64,000 nucleotides of DNA from Culex pipiens pallens. Taxonomy: Eukaryota; Arthropoda; Insecta; Diptera; Culicidae. The notes beneath the pieces are model-generated. The model saw only the letters and a list, made by a program, of their open reading frames with translations, was not told where the DNA came from and ran no database searches. Below are positions 56,373 through 64,000 of this stretch, piece by piece. Made by a program: the position numbers and the translations under genes. The stretch is from assembly GCF_016801865.2 (NCBI RefSeq), contig NC_068938.1:74618975-74682974 (forward strand). Direction: 5' to 3'. Numbering within the stretch: position 1 is the first letter of the stretch; each line of letters opens with the position of its first letter.

Positions 56373-57260
56373 CTAATGGAGTTATAACAGAAACACACAC
56401 ACGTACACACTTTCAGCAGCTGCTGGCTGCAGCTGGAATGCCAGCCCGAGATTCCACACGCGGTTGATTTTCCACTTCCGTGGCTTCTTTTCCACCCGCC
56501 ACGAAGAAAGAGCCCGGGTTGAAACGCTACACCACCTCACTTGCTACTGTAGAGCTGCGGTGTGTCTGTCTGGCCCCCCGCGAGACCAAACCTGCGAGAC
56601 CTGTTCACCGGAACGCTTCCGGCCACTACTGGCGATAAATAGGAATTGAATTTCATTAACACATCACAGCCCGCACTACTACTTTTCCTCTCTTGTTGCC
56701 ACGGCTGCCACCACGTGCGAGGGCGACGACCACGTGTAGCTGGAATGGCAAGGATCGTCGAGGCAGCTGCTGGTTCCACTAGCGGCTCCACACGCCAACT
56801 AAATATTTTGCGGCCATAAATTATTCACTCGCTAAGGCTCGTCGTCGTGCCTCTGGTGTAGCGCTAGTAACTGGTCGAAAAAAAAACTAAAGTAGCACTA
56901 GCTTTCGCACAAAACGCTAATAAACATATCACACGTGAGGATTTACACGTTTACTGCAACATAAATTAACTAACAAAACGACAGTGTTTACACTCACTTC
57001 CTAAATGGTGGAAAATTAAAACAAGAAAAGAAAAAATCAACCTAAATTAATAACCCCTAAAACACTACCGCCTTCTTCGCTGTAATTAACCGGTGCACCA
57101 AAGTTGGAAAAATAATAAACGCATATCCGCGATTAATTTGTAAATAATTCGCGGTTATTTTTGCTGCTTGCGCGGGGGTGGAATCTGGAAATAAATAGAG
57201 AAAAGCGAAAGGGTTACAATTAGTAAAGCTAAACAACAGTGTACAACCGTACATATTTTT
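56373..57260. other. Probable 5' region of the GalNAc-transferase gene
   Basis: GC-richer than surroundings. A pyrimidine tract and acceptor-like TTTATTTCCAG (minus) at about 57190 could border a 5' UTR exon. ORFs on both strands (e.g. 56537-56791) show no protein features. Promoter identity is an inference from position. Confidence 0.4.
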
Positions 57261-58439
57261 TTTTGTTTCGCGTTGTTTTCATTTTATCGACAGCGAACGT
57301 GGAATGTACCCAGTAGCGAGTGGAACGTAAACATTGCAGAAATCGTTGTGTTGTTTTGAATGATTGTTGATCGACCCAATTAGGGGGCGTTAAGTGTTTT
57401 TACGCTTCTAGGAAAAAACACGTTTTGCACATTTTTTTTTTTTTGTGGAATTGCATGAAAAAAATAACGCATCGTTCCGTTTCCCATAAAGCGTAGGAAT
57501 GTTATACTTCGATACAGTGAAAATCTGCATTTGTACATCATCACATCAAGAGAGAAAAAAGCTCAAAAATGTATAGTTTCCAATAGAATCATGAACATAA
57601 CATTTCAATTTAAATAATTTTCAAATGATAAATTTATGAAATATTTATGAATACTTTCAAATAAAAATGACATGGAAACATTCTACTGCCCAATTTATTG
57701 TTATTATTTTTATTTTTGACGTATTTTAGGTAATTTCGAGAAACTTATGCTCTACGAAAATTGATACTATGTTTTATGTCTTCTATAATTTTTAAAATTC
57801 TTATTTGCATTTATGTACCATGTTTCTGTTTGTTTCTGAAAGCACTAGGGCTTTTCTTCAACCTCTAATAATTTCCTTTTGCCAAATAGTTATTTTCAGT
57901 ACAATAAATACTGAAAAAATTGTTTGACTTAAAATACGGAGGACATTAGTTAAAAACACGACCAATTTGAAGTACTTTACAGATTTTTGATTAAGTTCAC
58001 CGTTTTCAAGAAATAGACACTTGAAGTTTAATTTGATTGTCCATTCCTAAAAAAAAATTCGCGAACAAAAAATTCCAATAAAAATGCAAAAGAGACATTG
58101 AAGAATTGAAGATTGGGACCTCTGGTTGCTGAAATACAAAGAATAAAAGAAAAAAAAACAATTTAAGTTTTTCATGTCTCATCCGAATAGTCTTGAATTT
58201 TCTAGTACCAATATCTTAAAAACTAATGGTTCTATTTTCAATGTTAAAAAATGAAAAATCTAAAAGTTTTCTGATTTTTTCTAAGCTAAAACTTTGGAAT
58301 TGAGACTAACATAAAAAATGATAAAGTAATCAATAAAACGCCATTTTGAAATGATAGAAGTTGACTCATAATTTTTTTAAATACTTTTTTACTCGTTTTT
58401 TTTTGCTCAATCTTCAATGACTTTTAAAGCTCGTGCATA
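57261..58439. other. AT-rich sequence, nothing recognised
   Basis: Weak family A words occur after 57960 (AAGTACTTTACAGATTTTTG, AGACATTGAAGA), suggesting an old diverged copy. No gene. Confidence 0.45.
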
Positions 58440-59140
58440 AATCACGTGGCCTTCAAATCTAAAATATTCAACCTCCCCCCTTTCTATGGTTTATTCTCCA
58501 TACAAATTTTGAATATTTTCTTTGGACCCCTCTCATCCCTCTTCCCCCTAAAAAGGCCACGTGAGCAATTCTCTACGAAATCGGTCTTTTTTTTACATTT
58601 TAATTTTTGTATTTTTTAATCCGACTGAAACTTTTTTGGTGCCTTTGGTATGCCCAAAGAAGCCATTTTGGATCAATAGTTTGTCCATATAATTTTCCAT
58701 ACAAATTTGGCAGCTGGCCATACAAAAATGATGCATGAAAATTCAAAAATCTGTATCTTTTGAAGGAATTTTTTGATCGATTTGGTGTCTTCGGCAAAGT
58801 TGTAGGTATGGATACGAACAACACTGCAAGAAAAATGATACATGGTAAAAAAAAATTGGTGATTTTTTATTTTACTTTTTAACACTAAAACTTGATTTGC
58901 AAAAATACACTATTTTTATTTTTTGATATGTTTTAGAGGACATCAAATGCCAACTTTTCAGAAATTTCCAGGTTGTGCAAAAAATCGTTGAGCGAGTTAT
59001 GAATTTTAGAATCAATACTATTTTTTTCGAAAAATCGAAAAATTGGTCGCAAAAATTTTTCGACTTCATTTTTCGATGTGAAATCAAATTTGCAATCAAA
59101 AAGTACTTCAGTGATATAGGGTAGAGGACCCAGAAATCGC
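58440..59140. repeat. Family A copy, minus orientation
   Basis: GCAATTCTCTACGAAATCGG, CCGACTGAAACTTTTTTGGT, TTGGTGTCTTCGGCAAAGTT and AGGTTGTGCAAAAAATCGTT follow the order of 60660-61100 closely. Unlike the hairpin at 60-63 kb it keeps the full GCAAAGTTGTAGGTATGGAT segment. Confidence 0.85.
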
Positions 59141-59789
59141 CCACTTTATAGTGGCAATCTAGGAAATTTGATGAGAATTTGATGACAATTTATGGTTTTT
59201 GGTTCTATTTGTTGTAGAACGTTGATAAACTATTTGATTTTAAGTTTCCACAAGGTTTTTATCATTTACATGTTCATTTTTGATAAAAATTTGCGTTCTA
59301 ATAAAGTGCTCTGAAGAGCCTATTTTCGCCCCCCTAAATCCAATTTTCGCCCACCCTTGGAACCAGTTTTCGCCCACGACAAAAATCAAGAAATCAAATG
59401 AAATTATGACACAAAGCTAAGCAAATATGGTCTCCTATTGATACACAACATGTTTCCGAAGCTCAATTTCATTGATGTGCACATATTTTGTCATACATAT
59501 TATAAATTGAGGTTCAAAAAATCCTAGGAGTTTTTTTTTCAGATATCCTACTTATTTTGAGATTCTCTGTCTATTATAACTAAAACCAAAACATGTTCTC
59601 ACTCTCACTAAAAAAATATGACTAATTTGTGATAAAACTCATGTGTCCCTGTTCAACCAAGATAAGGGCACACAGTTACAATTAGCTTCATGTCGTTGTT
59701 GATTTTGTTAGGGGAGCTTTAATCCTATGGGTCATTTGCTCCCGGAATAACTCAATATAAAACATTGAGTACCTCTTAATGAAAATATT
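59141..59789. other. Sequence with TTTTCGCCCA repeats, no gene
   Basis: AAATCGCCCAC (about 59134), TATTTTCGCCCCCC (59321), AATTTTCGCCCACC (59342) and GTTTTCGCCCACG (59367) are scattered within 250 bp, as at the edge of an unidentified element. GTTGTTGATTTTGTTAGGGG at about 59694 is related to 7288 and 40405. Confidence 0.4.
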
Positions 59790-60105
59790 AAAGCACATGA
59801 GCAATTCTCTACAAAACCGGCCGATTTCGACCATTTTTATTTTTTGTATTTTTTGATTTGGCTCAAACTTTGTGGGGGCCTTCCCTATGACCAAAGAAGC
59901 CATTTTGCATCATTAGTTTGTCCATATAAATTTCCATACAAATTTGGCAGCTGTTCATACAAAAATGGTACGTATATATTCGAAAATCTGTAACTTTTGA
60001 AGGAATTTTTTGATCAATTTGGTGTCTTCGGCAAAGTTGTAGGTATTAATAAGGACTATTTAGAAAAAAATAGGTACACGGAAAAAAAATTTCCCGATTT
60101 TTTAT
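59790..60105. repeat. Family A copy adjoining the long hairpin
   Basis: GAGCAATTCTCTACAAAACC, TTTGTGGGGGCCTTCCCTAT and GTCTTCGGCAAAGTTGTAGG match 1262-1540. It has no inverted partner on the right side, so the hairpin arm begins after it. Confidence 0.8.
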
Positions 60106-63100
60106 TAACTTTTTTTTTCACAAAAACTCAAATTCCCAAAATACGTATTTTTTGATTTTCGAGATTTTTTGATATGTTTTAGGGTACAAAATTCCGCAAC
60201 TTTTGAGCTATAGAGAAACATGGTCAAAAAATCTGCCGCCGAGTTATGATTTTTTGAAAAACTGGTGATTTTTGGAAAAAAATCGAAATTTCATACATAA
60301 AATTTTTTTGACCTAATTTTTTTATGCAAAATTGAATTTGCAATCGAAAATTACTTTACAGATTTTTCGATAAAGGGCCCCGTTTTCAAGATATAGCCAC
60401 CGAAAGTTTGATTTCAGTGAAATATTTGCAGTTTTTCAATTTTTAAAAATAGTGACCATGAGTGACCATTTCTAAAAATATTGTTTTTGAAAAGTTCAGA
60501 AAATTTGCTATAAAATTGTCTAAGAGACACTGAAGATTGGACCTCTGGTTGCTGAGATACAGCGGCTTAAAGAAAAAGAAACACGAAAAAAAATTAAATC
60601 AAGACTAACATTTTAAAAGGGCCAAACATTGAATATTATGTCCATTAAAAATGCTAGTATTGAGCGATTCTCTACGAAATCGGTCTTTTTTCTTCAATTT
60701 TAATTTTTGTATTTTTTAATCCGGCTGAAACTTTTTTGGTGCCTTCGGTATGCCCAAAGAAGCCATTTTGCGTCATTAGTTTGTCCATATAATTTTCCAT
60801 ACAAATTTGGCAGCTGTCCATACAAAAATGATGTTTGAAAATTCAAAAATCTATATCTTTTGAAGGAATTTTTTGATCGATTTGGTGTCTTCGGCACTAC
60901 ACTGGAAAAAAATGATACACGGTTAAAAAAAATTGGTGATTTTTTTATTTAACTTTTTATCACTAAAACTTGATTTGCAAAAAAACACTATTTTTAATTT
61001 TTTTTATTTTTTGATATGTTTTAGAGGACATAAAATGCCAACTTTTCAGAAATTTCCAGGTTGTGCAAAAAATCTTTGAGCGAGTTATAAATTTTTTAAT
61101 CAATACTGATTTTTTCAAAAAATCGAAATATTGGTCGCAAAAAATTTTCAACTTCATTTTTCGATGTAGGGGAAGGTGGGGCAAGACGACCATACGGGGC
61201 AAGAGGAACAATCACTCGTACGGCCGTAATTTTTACAATTTTGATTATTTCCAGTATGAGGAATTGTTGCTAGCAATGCAATTAGCTGATTCTACTACCA
61301 CATAACCGCCAAAATGACTTAAACGCCACGGGGCATAAGATTTAATGAAGTTTTTTTCAAAACCTTTGTTTTCTTATAATATTTGGAAAGTACAAAATAA
61401 GGCTTAGGGTTCGTTTTAAGACTCATTTTATCAAAATGCTATTTTTCCTAGATCAGTAGTGTTCCAACCAATGACTTGCACCTATTAGAGAGTATGATTT
61501 AACTTTTGGTTATTTTTGTTGAGAGCTTTTAAAAAATCTTGTTCAGGTGGGGCAAGTGTACCATATGGATTTTTAGTATGGAAAAAATTACGAATTGCTG
61601 CAACAACATATTTTATTGGGAAATAAATACATGAAAGTACTTAAAAACTGATAAAAAATTGTAAAAAAAATTGTCCGTACCAAATATAGTGATATTATGA
61701 AAATTTACTATTTATTATCTTAATAATATTTTTTTTCGTGAAAACGATAAAATTTTAAGTAAAACATTATTATTTAGTCTAAAAATGGAAGAAACCTTTC
61801 AAATACATTCTAATCTGATGTATCTAAGTGATAACAGTTCAATTGTTAGCAAATTAACATGTTTTTTCATGCATTGTTCCTCTTGCCCCAACGGGTTGTT
61901 CGTCTTGCCCCACTAGTTGAGTAGAACGTACGGAAAATCAAAATTTTTAAAATCAATTTTTTACATAAAAAACAGGATTTTTTTAAAACTTGCTCTGACA
62001 AAGTCTTAGTCAAGACCTAGAATAAGATGATTATAATAAAATCCGACAGATTTTTTAACTTTTTAATGGGTTATAACGAGCATTTCCTTAGCTTGTTACA
62101 CTTGCCCCACTTTCCCCTAAAATCAAATTTGCAATCGAAAAGTACTTTAGTAAAATTTTGATAAAGTTCACCGTTTTCAAGATAAATCCATATTTAGGTG
62201 ACTTTTTTGAAAATAGTCGCAGTTTTTCATTTTTTAAAATAAGTGCACATGTTTGCATACTTTTGGAAAAAAACATTTTTGAAAAGCTGAGAAAATTCTC
62301 TATATTTTGCTTCTTCGGACTTAGTTGATACGATCTTAAGTTGCTGAGATATTGCTATGCAAAGATTTAAAAACAGGAAAATTGATGTTTTATAAGTCTC
62401 ACCCAAACAACCCACCATTTTCTAATGTCGATATCTCAGCAACTAATGGTCCGATTTTCAATGTTAATATATGAAACATTTGTGAAATTTTCCGATCTTT
62501 TCGAAAACAATATTTTCAAAATTTTTAAACCAAGACTAACATTTTAAAAGGGCGTAATATTGAATGTTTGGCCCTTTTGAAATGTGATTGCAAATTTGAT
62601 TTTACATCGAAAAATGAAGTTGAAAAATTTTTGCGACCAATATTTCGATTTTTGAAAAAATCAGTATTGATTAAAAAATTCATAACTCGCTCAAAGATTT
62701 TTTGCACAACCTGGAAATTTCTGAAAAGTTGGCATTTAATGTCCTCTAAAACATATCAAAAAATAAAAAAAATTAAAAATAGTGTTTTTTTGCAAATCAA
62801 GTTTTAGTGATAAAAAGTTAAATAAAAAAATCACCAATTTTTTTTACCGTGTATCATTTTTTTCCAGTGTAGTGCCGAAGACACCAAATCGATCAAAAAA
62901 TTCCTTCAAAAGATACAGATTTTTGAATTTTCAAACATCATTTTTGTATGGACAGCTGCCAAATTTGTATGGAAAATTATATGGACAAACTAATGACGCA
63001 AAATGGCTTCTTTGGGCATACCGAAGGCACCAAAAAAGTTTCAGCCGGATTAAAAAATACAAAAATTAAAATTGAAGAAAAAAGACCGATTTCGTAGAGA

Positions 63101-63663
63101 ATCGCTCAATACTAGCATTTTTAATGGACATAATATTCAATGTTTGGCCCTTTTAATATGTTAGTCTTGATTTAATTTTTTTTCGTGTTTCTTTTTCTTT
63201 AAGCCGCTGTATCTCAGCAACCAGAGGTCCAATCTTCAATGTCTCTTAGACAATTTTATAGCAAATTTTCTGAACTTTTCAAAAACAATATTTTTAGAAA
63301 TGGTCACTCATGGTCACTATTTTTAAAAATTGAAAAACTGCAAATATTTCACTGAAATCAAACTTTCGGTGGCTATATCTTGAAAACGGGGCCCTTTATC
63401 GAAAAATCTGTAAAGTAATTTTCGATTGCAAATTCAATTTTGCATAAAAAAATTAGGTCAAAAAAATTTTATGTATGAAATTTCGATTTTTTTCCAAAAA
63501 TCACCAGTTTTTCAAAAAATCATAACTCGGCGGCAGATTTTTTGACCATGTTTCTCTATAGCTCAAAAGTTGCGGAATTTTGTACCCTAAAACATATCAA
63601 AAAATCTCGAAAATCAAAAAATACGTATTTTGGGAATTTGAGTTTTTGTGAAAAAAAAAGTTA
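60106..63663. repeat. Long hairpin: two ~1.08-kb inverted arms, about 99% identical
   Basis: The left arm 60106-62136 (with a 949-bp MITE and its TA duplication inserted) pairs with the right arm 62586-63663; the spacer is 62137-62585. Landmarks: AACTCAAATTCCCAAAATAC (60124) / GTATTTTGGGAATTTGAGTT (63625); GGGCCCCGTTTTCAAGATAT / ATATCTTGAAAACGGGGCCC; GTCTTCGGCACTACACTGGA / TCCAGTGTAGTGCCGAAGAC. Differences in the stretches I compared are single bases or run lengths. The arms consist of family A sequence. No protein is encoded. Confidence 0.93.
61169..62117. mobile_element. TA-flanked MITE F, intact copy (949 bp), nested in the hairpin
   Basis: Ends GGGGAAGGTGGGGCAAG and CTTGCCCCACTTTCCCC (16 of 17 bases paired). 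TA on both sides (61167-61168, 62118-62119). Removing it restores TTTCGATGTAAAATCAAATT, which is the uninterrupted sequence found in the right arm, so the TA is a true TSD. GGGGCAAGAGGAACAATC and CTCTTGCCCCAACGG are subterminal inverted words. No transposase. Confidence 0.95.
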
Positions 63664-64000
63664 AGCATAAGCATAAGCATAAGCATAGGTGCCCACCCGC
63701 AGTTGCTACTCCGTTATTGACCAGGACCTCCAGAAGTTACATCCACGAGCCGTGGAAGATGAGTGGGAGCTATCTTTCCTCGCTTCGCAACTTCTCAAAG
63801 GCCCCTATCATGCTGATCAATACCGGCGCCGGCCACGACCAGTGGTAGGGTCACGGGGAAGTGGATGGGAATGTTAGTCCGATACTTGAGTGATAGAGAC
63901 CGCCCAATCGACTGCTTCTCCGACAAAGTATCACATGAGTTTTGAGGGGGTTAGTAGATGGGTATGAGGTCAGGATTCACGAGTGGCAGTGATGTGACCA
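63664..64000. mobile_element. Edge of an unidentified repetitive element, runs off the window
   Basis: Starts with (AGCATA)4 (63663-63688), then abruptly GC-rich sequence (GGTGCCCACCCGCAGTTGCT, CCGGCGCCGGCCACGACCAG). The sharp switch exactly at the end of the hairpin arm marks an insertion boundary. Two short ORFs cross it, with no motif. It could be a non-LTR retroposon or SINE whose remaining part is outside. Confidence 0.45.

Noticed and set aside
62525..63069. ORFs of 60-95 codons in the hairpin arms (and matching ones at 53779, 58600 and 60700)
   Set aside because: They are the same non-coding family A sequence in several copies, with frames disrupted differently in each copy.

Overview
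The window looks like nuclear DNA of a culicine mosquito, most likely Culex. This is inferred from three things: insect-like gene structures with short GT-AG introns, very large AT-rich non-coding stretches, and a dense load of small DNA transposons, foldback repeats and tRNA-derived SINEs. A run of exactly 100 N (18627-18726) marks a scaffold gap. No bacterial operon, CRISPR array or rRNA is present.

Genes sit in two areas. The left gene cluster (about 8-16.5 kb) holds a complete four-exon gene for the large subunit of class I ribonucleotide reductase (RnrL, minus strand, 7963-11884) with two E2F-like sites just upstream. It is followed by a two-exon MORN-repeat gene that matches radial spoke head protein RSPH1 (plus strand, 14748-15601). 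Tail-to-tail with that is the last exon of an RBM42-like RNA-binding protein (minus, 16063-16187). Next to it is a short unrecognised minus-strand exon (16349-16459). Between 23.3 and 30.4 kb three minus-strand exon candidates (30263-30388, 24198-24281, 23341-23552) may belong to one unrecognised gene; the last two are compatible in phase. At 56.2-56.3 kb an exon on the minus strand encodes the cytoplasmic tail and signal anchor of a GALNT1-type polypeptide GalNAc-transferase. Its catalytic exons were not found in the window.

Most of the rest is repeats, many with readable ends and target-site duplications (TSDs). hAT-type elements with 8-bp TSDs lie at 16679-17093, 20438-20849, 42127-43353 and 54519-54704. 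TA-flanked MITEs lie at 4032-4467, 10310-11254 (inside RnrL intron 3), 13221-13408, 17976-18379, 41573-43747 and 61169-62117. SINEs of three tRNA-derived families are scattered, several with clear TSDs. Foldback repeats lie at 4965-6140, 21720-22850, 26253-28293, 35890-37388, 37389-38515, 52866-53205 and 54059-54215. The largest is at 60106-63663, with two nearly identical 1.08-kb inverted arms interrupted by a nested MITE.

The genes show no common pathway: nucleotide synthesis (RnrL), cilium/sperm axoneme (RSPH1), RNA binding (RBM42) and Golgi O-glycosylation (GALNT). The most interesting material is the young long hairpin, the CpG-rich hAT element packed with TCGCGAG-type motifs, a new small hAT family recognised from two copies, and the unrecognised 23-30 kb gene with an upstream ORF that ends in an ATGA overlap.
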